Assembly (NCBI GenBank): GCA_024644235.1
Contig: JAHELJ010000028.1
Coordinates: 6,222 to 48,045 of the forward strand
Direction: 5' to 3'
DNA from: Lewinellaceae bacterium
GTDB lineage: Bacteria > Bacteroidota > Bacteroidia > Chitinophagales > Saprospiraceae
DNA length: 41,824 nucleotides
Part shown: positions 17,693-25,837 of the stretch, piece after piece
Position numbering within the stretch: the first letter of the stretch is position 1
Layout: each line of letters opens with the position of its first letter
Made by a program: the position numbers and the translations under genes
Notes under the pieces: model-generated
What the model was told of the DNA's origin: nothing
Database searches by the model: none
The model's input: the letters and a program-made list of their open reading frames with translations, nothing else

Positions 17693-18964
17693 ATGAAGAT
17701 GATTCTACGTCCTCACCTATGCATTCTTGCCCTTTGTTTCACATTTCTGCTGAATTCGGCTTCGGCCCAGAAGAAATGTCCCAAAGTAGAAAACCTGGCA
17801 GCAGACGGAATAACGGAAACCAGTGCAAATCTATCCTGGGAGGGCACTGACGACCACAAAGTCTATCAGATCAGTGTCAAACATCAGGGAGGATTTTCAC
17901 CCTTTAAGTACGATACCGAGACAGATGCAACCTCGCTAATAGTGGATGGTCTTTCATCGGGAAACGCTTACCGGTTTCAAGTCAAGGCAAAGTGTGAACA
18001 AGGATCTAGCGGCGCCAGCGGATGGTATGCTTTTGAAACACCGGGAGATCCTGAAGCTGATGATGATTCAACAGATTCGAAAGGCCGTTGCCCGAAAGCA
18101 AGCAATCTGGCTGTACTTGATGTCACTGATACGACGGTGACCTTATCCTGGCTTGGAAATGAAGAGAATATTGCCTATCGAGTCGATGTGCATCAAAAGC
18201 AACACACCCCACAATTCAGACTATCCGAGGTCGTGGATACCACCATACTTGAGGTGGAAGGGCTAGTTCCTGGCGGCAACTACAAATTTCGAGTGAAAGC
18301 GGATTGTGATAAGAATTCTGCCGGCTCGAGCTCCTGGATCAACTTTACTACCACCGGGGGAGATACTACTTTCAATAACTGTCCTAAGCCCACGAATTTA
18401 TCTGTTCTTGAAGTGACCGATTCATCCGCACTACTCACCTGGATCGCTCGCGATTCTGTGGATGAATTTATGATCGATGTGAAGAGTTTCGAACAGACGC
18501 CATCGTTTTCACTGTCAGAGACTACGGAAGACACCTTCTACCTCGTCGAAGGACTTGCTCCGGAAGGCAATTATCAGTTTCGAGTCGTAGCCACTTGTAA
18601 AGATGGGTCCACCAGTGGATCATCAGACTGGTCAAAATTTCGAACGTTGCCCAAAACAGATACCACAGATGGAAATGGAATGGAGGAACCGGTAGACACT
18701 CCAGCGGTAGCGCCACTAGTCACCTTTCCGAATCCGGTCGCCGAAACCTTAATCGTTGACTTGCCAGAGGAAGACCTGGGTTTTGTGACATATATCCTAC
18801 TTAGCGATATCAACGGACGTATTGTTTACAACGAAATACTGGAAGGAACGGTCAAGGCTGAACAGGTCAGGATACCTATGCAGGATTTATCAAATGGCCT
18901 CTATAAACTCCAGGTACGATCAACAGGCTATCTCGAGACCAAAACTATTTTGGTGCAACACTAG
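17693..18964 (+). CDS. Triple fibronectin type III protein with T9SS sorting domain
   Basis: A 423-residue secreted protein. It has a Sec signal (cleavage after NSASAQ, ~26 residues) and three FN3 domains starting near residues 29, 132 and 229, each opening with the same C-P-K-x-x-N-L pattern and sharing ET(S/T)AxLSW-type and GxxYxFRVxAxC elements. A Thr/Asp/Pro-rich linker (about 320-342) follows, then a type A T9SS C-terminal domain at 343-423 (FPNPV..L.V, DINGRIV, DLSNGLYKLQV, ETKTILV). It is therefore predicted to be delivered to the cell surface or medium by the type IX system. FN3 arrays act as adhesion or spacing modules; no catalytic domain is present. It ends at a rho-independent-like terminator. 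Confidence 0.9.
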   Translation: MKMILRPHLCILALCFTFLLNSASAQKKCPKVENLAADGITETSANLSWEGTDDHKVYQISVKHQGGFSPFKYDTETDATSLIVDGLSSGNAYRFQVKAKCEQGSSGASGWYAFETPGDPEADDDSTDSKGRCPKASNLAVLDVTDTTVTLSWLGNEENIAYRVDVHQKQHTPQFRLSEVVDTTILEVEGLVPGGNYKFRVKADCDKNSAGSSSWINFTTTGGDTTFNNCPKPTNLSVLEVTDSSALLTWIARDSVDEFMIDVKSFEQTPSFSLSETTEDTFYLVEGLAPEGNYQFRVVATCKDGSTSGSSDWSKFRTLPKTDTTDGNGMEEPVDTPAVAPLVTFPNPVAETLIVDLPEEDLGFVTYILLSDINGRIVYNEILEGTVKAEQVRIPMQDLSNGLYKLQVRSTGYLETKTILVQH

Positions 18965-18997
18965 ATTAGTATAGACAAGGCTTTATGCATACGATGG

Positions 18998-19030
18998 AGA
19001 GTGAATGGATTTTTCACTCTTCATTTTTTT
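18998..19030 (+). terminator. Rho-independent terminator after the FN3/T9SS gene
   Basis: An 8-bp perfect stem (AGAGTGAA, 18998-19005, with TTCACTCT, 19013-19020) and a 7-nt loop are followed by TCATTTTTTT. It lies 33 bp after the FN3 gene stop and before the convergent UnbV gene. Confidence 0.8.
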
Positions 19031-22000
19031 CTAGTAGTAGTAGGTCTTTAAGCTGCCGCCATTTACGCCAGTGATAAGTTTTCTTCCTGCCGAGCAGCTC
19101 ACACTGGTCAAGCTCCTTACCTGAAATGGAATAAACAAGCCACTTTCCGATTTATCCAATACTCTAAAATTGCTCGATCCATCTCCCAGTAAGATCAATC
19201 CATATCCTGAATCAGCCCTAGTTGTTTCAACCTCCGCATCAAACAAGTTACCAGCTAGAATTGCATCTAAGTGGCCGTCACCGTTGACATCTTCTACATA
19301 AAAGTCGTTGATCGAAGAAATCTGCGCCATGGTAGGCAATGTATGTACCTCGAAATGACTGCCAGCAATATTCTCCAGATACAAGCTCGCAAAGTTTTTA
19401 GCTTTCAGATGCAAGGCATTTTTCAGATTGTCATCCCCATAAACCACCGAGACATCTGAGGCTGCAAAGAGATCGTAGTTCTTAAATTTCTCCTTGATAA
19501 GTGGAACTTGCTCTGAAGAGCATTCCCTGCCTCGTAAAGGATATTGGACTCCAAAATTGTAGTAAGTCAGGACTACATCTTTTGAGCCATTGCTATCGAA
19601 ATCATAATAATACACTTCAAAGGGTTCGTCTGCACTCGCTTTGTATTTGTAGTTGAGACCCAGGTTTCCGGCAAACAAATCATCATCTCCATCACCATCC
19701 ATATCCGCAGCTTCGACACTGAAGAACCAACCGGTATGGTCGGCCAAATTCTGAGAATTTACTTTTACAAAACCTTTGGAGGTATTTCGAAAGATAGTGA
19801 CGGGCATCCATTCACCTACCACTACTAAATCCTGCAAGCCATCGCTGTCGTAATCAAACCAAGCCGCATCATTTACCATACCCAGATCCAAGAAGTCAGG
19901 AGCAATTTGCGACGTCACATCCGTAAACCGGCCGTTTTCGTTTTGCAAAAGTGCACTGCGGGCACTCAGGGGATATTGCCTGGCCCGGTGACGTCCGGCT
20001 ACAAACAGGTCAAGATCACCGTCCAGATCAAAATCATAGGGTTTGACCACGGATCCGCAAAATGTCATGTCAGGCAACAAGTCAGGACCGGAGCCAAAAC
20101 TTCCCAGACCATCATTTATATAGAGCCGGTCCTGGTACTGACTTGATCCCTCTTCCCATTCATTACCTCCGCTTACTACATAGAGGTCGAGATCTCCATC
20201 ATTATCTGCGTCGAAAAAAGCAGATCCCATATCCTCTCTTTCCGCATCACCTTTGAGGATAGGAGAAGGTAATACAGCAAAAGTGAGATCGTCCTTTTGT
20301 AAGAAGAGTGCTCCCTCCTGACCAGCTGAACCTCCAACAAACACATCTTCCAATCCATCACCATTGATATCACCTGATGAAAGGTACGGACCCATCGTCG
20401 ACATTTTGTGGGGTAACAGCACCTGAAACTCGTAATCATCGAAGTCATTCTCCACGTGATTATGAGGGAGGCTATGCACTTCAGCCGCTTCCCGGAAGAT
20501 GGGTTCCTGAAGATTTACTGGCAGCCGACCGGGCACCGCCGCATCGGAATACCTGACGGTAATCTGCTGGTCAGCTTCAACATTTTCAAGAGAGTGAACC
20601 TTCCCATCAGGCCATTCTACTCGTAGGGATCCAACAAAAGCTGTATTTCCAAGCCCAAAGTGAGCGATGCTTTCACTCGTGGAATACATACCCCTTACCG
20701 CTGTGAGTTCGACGAACTGCTGACCATCGCGGGTACGCAAATGTATTTTAGCACCCAATGCCTGGGCTGATGCATCATCCGCGACCAGAGCCACCCGCAA
20801 ATAATGATTTGAATTAGCTTCGCTTGCATGGTTTTCGTAGACGAAAGCAGGGTCATTGACGTTGCTGATCACCAGATCAAGGTCGCCATCATTATCGAGA
20901 TCAGCATATGCTGCACCGTGTGAGAAGGTTTCATGAGCAAGTCCCCATTCCTCCATCTTTTTCGTGAAGGTCAAATCGCCATTATTGTGGAAGACATAGT
21001 TGGATAACTTCTGTGACGGGATGAGCTCCATTGCCTCGTCAATATCTATAACATCCCAGACCGTAATATCTGCAGGTGGATTGGGATTGTTTTGGATGTA
21101 TTTGAATAATTCTGCTTCCAGGTAATCTGGAAATTCTTTTGAAGCGTCATTGTTTCGGATATCTCTCATGAGGCCGTTCGTCACGAAAATGTCTTTCCAT
21201 CCATCATTGTCGAAATCGGCTATAAGAGGTGACCAGCTCCAGTCGGTATTGGCTACTCCGCACAGTTGTGCAATGTCACTGAAGTATCCATCTCCCTGGT
21301 TGAGAAAAAGCATGTTGAACATATATTGATAATGACCTCCATCTTCCACCACCTTCCAAAAGCGCTTAGGATTCATGCCGCTCATATTTGCTTTCAACCG
21401 GTAATTGTCTTCAGCCACCATATCCACGACCATTATATCTAAATCCCCGTCGTTGTCAATATCTGCAGCATCTACACCCATGCTACTAAATGAAATGTGA
21501 TTTACTCTGTCATATATCTCGTTGGAAAATGTACCATCGCCTTTGTTAATGAATATCCAATCCTCAATCCAAAAATCATTTGCAACAAACAGATCTGTCC
21601 ACCCATCTCCATTAATGTCACTGGCAGTAACGCTATTTGGAAAACCGGTCTTACTAATACCCGCCTCCTCAGTCACATCAATAAATTTGCCCTCCTGGTA
21701 GGCATATAGTTTGATGGTGAATTCCGGTTTGATCAATTCGGTGGGGAGGAATTCAGAGTAATGTCCTGGATTTGGAGGTTGATTACATAGAAACAGATCC
21801 AGATCACCGTCTTTATCATAGTCGAAGAAAGTGGCATGTCTGGTGCGTTGATCGTCGTCTACTCCAAATGCCGCCGCTTGCTCGGAAAAGGTTGCATCAC
21901 CATTATTGATGTAAAGTTTATTACGGCGCAATTCAGGTTTGTAATCATACAGCTCACGAGTCACGTAGATATCTAGAAGTCCATCCTGGTTCACATCAGC

Positions 22001-22375
22001 CATGACCACCCCGGATGACCACCCGCCATCATCTTTGATCCCAGCTTTCCTGGTAATGTCTTCGAATTGTAGTCCTCCCTTGTTGAGGTAGAGTTTGTCA
22101 GCAACCTGATTGCCGGCAAAGTACAAATCCTGCAGCCCGTCACCATTAATGTCACCTATGCCTACACCGGCACCCCCGTAGAAGTTGGAATAGATCATAA
22201 TGTTATGCTCCTTGGTGTCCCGGATCTTATTGTTGAATTTGATCCCGGATTTGCTGGAAGGTACCAGCGTAAAGAGGGGAGATCCATTCTTCGTCTGTGT
22301 GGGAGTAAAGGTGAAGACCGGGCTTAAACCAGCCAGGAAGATAAATAGCAAGAATCTAATCATCAGAAAGTCCAT
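19031..22375 (-). CDS. Giant ASPIC/UnbV + VCBS/FG-GAP repeat protein (UnbV-1)
   Basis: Very large exported protein of the CRTAC1/ASPIC-UnbV type (about 1115 residues). The start is uncertain: ATG 22375 or 22363 puts a signal peptide (MIRFLLFIFLAGLSPVF) at the N-terminus, while ATG 22435 would add 20 charged residues. I count about 14 D-x-(D/N)-x-D-G calcium loops (e.g. DINGDGLQD, DVNQDGLLD, DYDKDGDLD, DVNGDGHLD), seven before and seven after a central ASPIC/UnbV domain at about 530-620 (ALGAKIHL, STSESIAHFGLG, VEWPDGK). That implies two seven-bladed propellers joined by UnbV. No lipobox and no T9SS domain are seen. It is a paralogue of the product of 29545-32898. The function of this family in bacteria is not established; surface binding next to SusCD is inferred. 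Confidence 0.9.
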   Translation of the reverse strand: MDFLMIRFLLFIFLAGLSPVFTFTPTQTKNGSPLFTLVPSSKSGIKFNNKIRDTKEHNIMIYSNFYGGAGVGIGDINGDGLQDLYFAGNQVADKLYLNKGGLQFEDITRKAGIKDDGGWSSGVVMADVNQDGLLDIYVTRELYDYKPELRRNKLYINNGDATFSEQAAAFGVDDDQRTRHATFFDYDKDGDLDLFLCNQPPNPGHYSEFLPTELIKPEFTIKLYAYQEGKFIDVTEEAGISKTGFPNSVTASDINGDGWTDLFVANDFWIEDWIFINKGDGTFSNEIYDRVNHISFSSMGVDAADIDNDGDLDIMVVDMVAEDNYRLKANMSGMNPKRFWKVVEDGGHYQYMFNMLFLNQGDGYFSDIAQLCGVANTDWSWSPLIADFDNDGWKDIFVTNGLMRDIRNNDASKEFPDYLEAELFKYIQNNPNPPADITVWDVIDIDEAMELIPSQKLSNYVFHNNGDLTFTKKMEEWGLAHETFSHGAAYADLDNDGDLDLVISNVNDPAFVYENHASEANSNHYLRVALVADDASAQALGAKIHLRTRDGQQFVELTAVRGMYSTSESIAHFGLGNTAFVGSLRVEWPDGKVHSLENVEADQQITVRYSDAAVPGRLPVNLQEPIFREAAEVHSLPHNHVENDFDDYEFQVLLPHKMSTMGPYLSSGDINGDGLEDVFVGGSAGQEGALFLQKDDLTFAVLPSPILKGDAEREDMGSAFFDADNDGDLDLYVVSGGNEWEEGSSQYQDRLYINDGLGSFGSGPDLLPDMTFCGSVVKPYDFDLDGDLDLFVAGRHRARQYPLSARSALLQNENGRFTDVTSQIAPDFLDLGMVNDAAWFDYDSDGLQDLVVVGEWMPVTIFRNTSKGFVKVNSQNLADHTGWFFSVEAADMDGDGDDDLFAGNLGLNYKYKASADEPFEVYYYDFDSNGSKDVVLTYYNFGVQYPLRGRECSSEQVPLIKEKFKNYDLFAASDVSVVYGDDNLKNALHLKAKNFASLYLENIAGSHFEVHTLPTMAQISSINDFYVEDVNGDGHLDAILAGNLFDAEVETTRADSGYGLILLGDGSSNFRVLDKSESGLFIPFQVRSLTSVSCSAGRKLITGVNGGSLKTYYY

Positions 22376-22435
22376 AATTCGCTCAAGTTTCACCCTTTTT
22401 TCGATAATATTCAAGGATGAAGCAGGTGATTTCAT

Positions 22436-22580
22436 CAGGTTTCTTCAAAAGGGAATGTAATTTCTTATTCTTGATTCTGTAAACGTCATGCAACACATGG
22501 CTCGCTGGGCAAAAAAGTACAAGACCGATGACACTCGAAATACGTTATTTGCTGAGATTTAGATTTCAAGGCCTATTTCA
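22436..22580. promoter_or_regulatory. Divergent intergenic region between UnbV-1 and the VCBS lipoprotein gene
   Basis: About 145 bp between divergent genes (longer if UnbV-1 starts at 22375), expected to carry promoters for both. No clear consensus elements or operators were recognised by eye. Confidence 0.4.
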
Positions 22581-24119
22581 ATGAGAAATAAATGGACATC
22601 GAGGAGAGTGAGATCTTGCGTTGTGTATTTAACTAACCGATTTCTTCTCATCTGCTTGCCACTCCTTACTGCCTGTTCAAGTAAGAAAACTGAAGTTGCT
22701 TGGGAGATTGATTTGCCAAGGATTGGTTCTCAATCTTCACCGAGAACGGCTGATTTGAATCTTGATGGCACCCTTGACATTGTCATTGGTGCGGGCGAGA
22801 ATGAATATGTTGCCACAGCAAGAGGCATTCTTGCTATTGATGGGCAAACAGGCACTCTTCTTTGGCATCATGCGGCCGAAGATCTGGTTTTCGGATCTGC
22901 ATCTTTTCAGGATGTGACGGACGATGGAGTACCAGATGTCTTCATTGGTGGACGGTCATGTACCCTGATGGCCCTGGATGGCAGTGATGGCGCTATGATA
23001 TGGCGATATGACCCCGAGACCTTTGCAGATGATGCGATCCTGAAATTCGCTCGTCATAATTTTTATAGTAGTGCCTTGGTGCCGGATCAGAACAAAGATG
23101 GTTATGATGATCTTTTAACTCAAAATGGGGGGAATCCGGTGATCGGGCCAGGAATCGAGGAAGGCCGTGATCCTGGTGTCCTGCTGTTGTTCGATTCACA
23201 AACAGGTGCGATTCTGGCTGCAGATACGATGCCTGATGGCAAAGAGTCTTACATGTCACCCCTTAGTTACACAGATGATAGTACTGGTGAAATCAAGATA
23301 GTTTTTGGCTCAGGTGGTGAGACAATAGGCGGGAGTCTTTTCGTGGCCGGAATTGAAGATCTAATAGGTCAACAGCTTGATCGAGCCAAAGTGTTGGCCA
23401 CGGGGGAAGGCCATGGTTTTATTGCCCCTCCCGTGTTAGCCGACATTAATGGAGACCGGCAACTGGATATTATCGCAATCTCTCATGGCAGCAGTATATA
23501 TGCTATTGATGGCAATGTCTATGACATCTTGTGGAAGCAACAGATAGTAGGTACCGAATGCAGTAACAGTTTTGCGGTTGGCAACTTTAACGGTGATGAG
23601 GTTCCTGACTTTTTCACCTTTGTCAGCAAGGGTACCTGGCCCAACAATACGGGATTGCTCCAAATACTGCTCGATGGTAGTAATGGTCAGATCATCTTCT
23701 CAGATTCTCTTGGCTGCACTGGATTTTCCTCTCCAGTTGTATACGATCTAAACCAGGATGGTCTGGACGAGGCGATAATCAGCATCAATCTTTTCAATTG
23801 CTCGGAAGGCTTTAGTGGTGAGATCAAAAATATCGAACACCGTCTGATGGCTATCAATTTTGCAACCGGCGCTAGTTATGTCATCGAGCAAAAGAATCAG
23901 TTTAAAAACATATTCAGCACACCCTGGATCGGTGACCTTGATCAGGACAGATATTTAGATATTATCCATTGCCAATATTATCACGGCTCCTCCTATATCA
24001 CTTCCTTCATTGGCATGCATATGAAGCGAATCAGTACCCATATCAAAATGGATGGTGATGTGCTTTGGGGAGGATACATGGGTTCAGCAGGAGACGGGAT
24101 CTACCAGGCTTCCCATTGA
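22581..24119 (+). CDS. VCBS/FG-GAP, PQQ-like beta-propeller lipoprotein (paralogue A)
   Basis: A 512-residue propeller protein with an arginine-rich N-region, a hydrophobic core and lipobox LLTAC (Cys32), followed by a short SSKKTEV tether. Repeated Ca-loops (DLNLDGTLD, DVTDDGVPD, DQNKDGYDD, DINGDRQLD, DLNQDGLDE) alternate with PQQ-like LAIDGQTGTLLW and ALDGSDGAMIW motifs. It shares length, order and signature phrases with the product of 16013-17488, the main difference being lipid anchoring versus free secretion. No catalytic residues were recognised. It sits between UnbV-1 (divergent) and SusD-1 (convergent, separated by a bidirectional terminator), so it is part of the surface-protein cluster but transcribed on its own. 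Confidence 0.85.
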   Translation: MRNKWTSRRVRSCVVYLTNRFLLICLPLLTACSSKKTEVAWEIDLPRIGSQSSPRTADLNLDGTLDIVIGAGENEYVATARGILAIDGQTGTLLWHHAAEDLVFGSASFQDVTDDGVPDVFIGGRSCTLMALDGSDGAMIWRYDPETFADDAILKFARHNFYSSALVPDQNKDGYDDLLTQNGGNPVIGPGIEEGRDPGVLLLFDSQTGAILAADTMPDGKESYMSPLSYTDDSTGEIKIVFGSGGETIGGSLFVAGIEDLIGQQLDRAKVLATGEGHGFIAPPVLADINGDRQLDIIAISHGSSIYAIDGNVYDILWKQQIVGTECSNSFAVGNFNGDEVPDFFTFVSKGTWPNNTGLLQILLDGSNGQIIFSDSLGCTGFSSPVVYDLNQDGLDEAIISINLFNCSEGFSGEIKNIEHRLMAINFATGASYVIEQKNQFKNIFSTPWIGDLDQDRYLDIIHCQYYHGSSYITSFIGMHMKRISTHIKMDGDVLWGGYMGSAGDGIYQASH

Positions 24120-24155
24120 TCTTACAAACTTCGAATCGACTGTTACCAGAAAAAG

Positions 24156-24185
24156 AAAAGAGGCAGGATCAAACCTGCCTCTTTT
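24156..24185. terminator. Bidirectional rho-independent terminator
   Basis: A perfect 12-bp stem AAAAGAGGCAGG (24156-24167) with CCTGCCTCTTTT (24174-24185) and a 6-nt loop. T-rich DNA follows on both strands (TTTCT on plus; TTCTTTTTCTGG on minus), and it sits between the convergent VCBS lipoprotein and SusD-1 genes. Confidence 0.93.
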
Positions 24186-24205
24186 TCTAATGACGAAAAA
24201 TATCT

Positions 24206-25819
24206 CTATTCAGGACCACCATCCCACCAAACACGTGATGTGTAATTGTTGAAGTTCTGTTTGTCAAAGTTGGGATTAGCAGCCACTTCAGTAGCTGGAT
24301 ACTGCAGACGTCTCGGAATCTGGCCTCCGGTCACGTTGGACTGGTTGGTGGTGTTAGGCACCAACTGTGGAAATCCGGTGCGTCTCCAATCAGACCATGC
24401 TTCCCACCAGTTAAGGAATTTACTTACCCACATCTGTTCACCAATCATTTCCAGTGCTCCTTTGGTCACACCATATGGATACTGAGATAAGTAGGTGCTT
24501 ACCTGGTCATCTGAAACGGTCAATGATGCATCATAAGGAGTGAACATCTGCATGGCAGATTTGACTCCTGCTTCATAATGCGCTTGTGCGGTACCACTGA
24601 TTCCCGAACCAATTCCTCTTTCCAATGCTTCGGCCAGCAGAAATTCCACTTCGGCGTGATTCATGATCATATATGGATCATCATCATCCAACATCAGATA
24701 ATTGATACGGGAAAAGGTCTCGTTAATGACCACGGGGCCACCCTCCATTGCTTCGATGTCAGATTGACTGAAGCCATTGGGTGCACCTCGTTGTGCCAGC
24801 GGATCGGTATTTATTGGAATCCATTCCGAGGCTGTCCAATTCGCAATACCACCACTGATGATCATCAACCGGGGATCGTCGTCGTCGGCCGTATTGGGAT
24901 CTGCTCCTTTCAAAAAGTCAATGAGGGTTTTGCTTAAGGTAGACTGATTGCCGCCATCGCCCGGATAAAAGGCACGGGAAATCCCGTTCTGATCCTGCCA
25001 CTCACTCGGTCCGAGCGCCATCGGGACCCAAACGTTATCGTCGTTACTGGTGAACACGCCGCCACTAACCGCCTTGCTGACGTAAGTGCTTGCCAAGCCG
25101 GCATCCACATTGGAAACACGCATGGCCATTCGTAGCATTAGTGAGTTTCCAAATTTTTTCCATTTGGCGATATCACCGTTGTAGATCATATCAGCAGAAG
25201 CAAATCCTTCATCAGGATTGGAAGGGCTGAGATCGTTAATCGCATTTTCCAACTGGCTCAACAAATCAGGATAGATAACCGACTGGTTATCATACACGGG
25301 AAAAAAAATACCTTCTATACCTTGGTTGGCTTCAAAGTAAGGGATGGGCCCATAGAAGTCCGTAAGGCGGGCAAAGCTCCACACTTTCAAAATTATGGCA
25401 GCATTGCGCATATTGACTTTGTTTCCAGCGTCATAGCCATCGGGCCCCGTCTGTTTTAGTATCTCAGCAATGTTTTTCAACTGGTCATTGTAGGTAAAAT
25501 CAAAAGGCGCTGCGGAGGTTTCCTCATTATGGGTATAGAAGTTCCCATTAGCGGAAATACTACCGGTAGTCGCCAGATGTTGAATCGCACAGGCACAGAG
25601 GCCGATATTGGTACGCCAATCAATGTAGCGGTTGTCACCGGAAGATCCATTGGAGGCTATTCCTAACTCGGCAGCAGAGAAAAGATAATTGAGATCTATT
25701 TCATTGACCGCCTGCGGATTTATGTTGAGATCGTGTAGTTCATCCGTGTCACAGCTTGGCAATAACAGAGCCAACGCTAGTGCGCTCAACAGCAATTTAT
25801 AAGAATATTTCATTTTCAT
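24206..25819 (-). CDS. SusD/RagB-family outer-membrane lipoprotein (SusD-1)
   Basis: A 537-residue SusD-like lipoprotein, the lid of a SusCD transporter on the outer membrane. The N-terminus MKMKYSYKLLLSALALALLLPSC ends in a lipobox (Cys23), followed by DTDELHDLNINPQAVNEID, the typical start of the SusD-like_2 group. TPR-like helical segments recur, including the SFARLTDFYGPIPYFEA region and the C-terminal EWWEAWSDWRRTGFP-type stretch. It follows SusC-1 after 18 bp, the usual co-translated arrangement, and ends at the bidirectional terminator. It is paralogous to SusD-2 (33169-34716). The ligand is unknown; no sugar specificity can be read from sequence. Confidence 0.95.
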   Translation of the reverse strand: MKMKYSYKLLLSALALALLLPSCDTDELHDLNINPQAVNEIDLNYLFSAAELGIASNGSSGDNRYIDWRTNIGLCACAIQHLATTGSISANGNFYTHNEETSAAPFDFTYNDQLKNIAEILKQTGPDGYDAGNKVNMRNAAIILKVWSFARLTDFYGPIPYFEANQGIEGIFFPVYDNQSVIYPDLLSQLENAINDLSPSNPDEGFASADMIYNGDIAKWKKFGNSLMLRMAMRVSNVDAGLASTYVSKAVSGGVFTSNDDNVWVPMALGPSEWQDQNGISRAFYPGDGGNQSTLSKTLIDFLKGADPNTADDDDPRLMIISGGIANWTASEWIPINTDPLAQRGAPNGFSQSDIEAMEGGPVVINETFSRINYLMLDDDDPYMIMNHAEVEFLLAEALERGIGSGISGTAQAHYEAGVKSAMQMFTPYDASLTVSDDQVSTYLSQYPYGVTKGALEMIGEQMWVSKFLNWWEAWSDWRRTGFPQLVPNTTNQSNVTGGQIPRRLQYPATEVAANPNFDKQNFNNYTSRVWWDGGPE

Positions 25820-25837
25820 TTTTCAACATTTTTAGAT

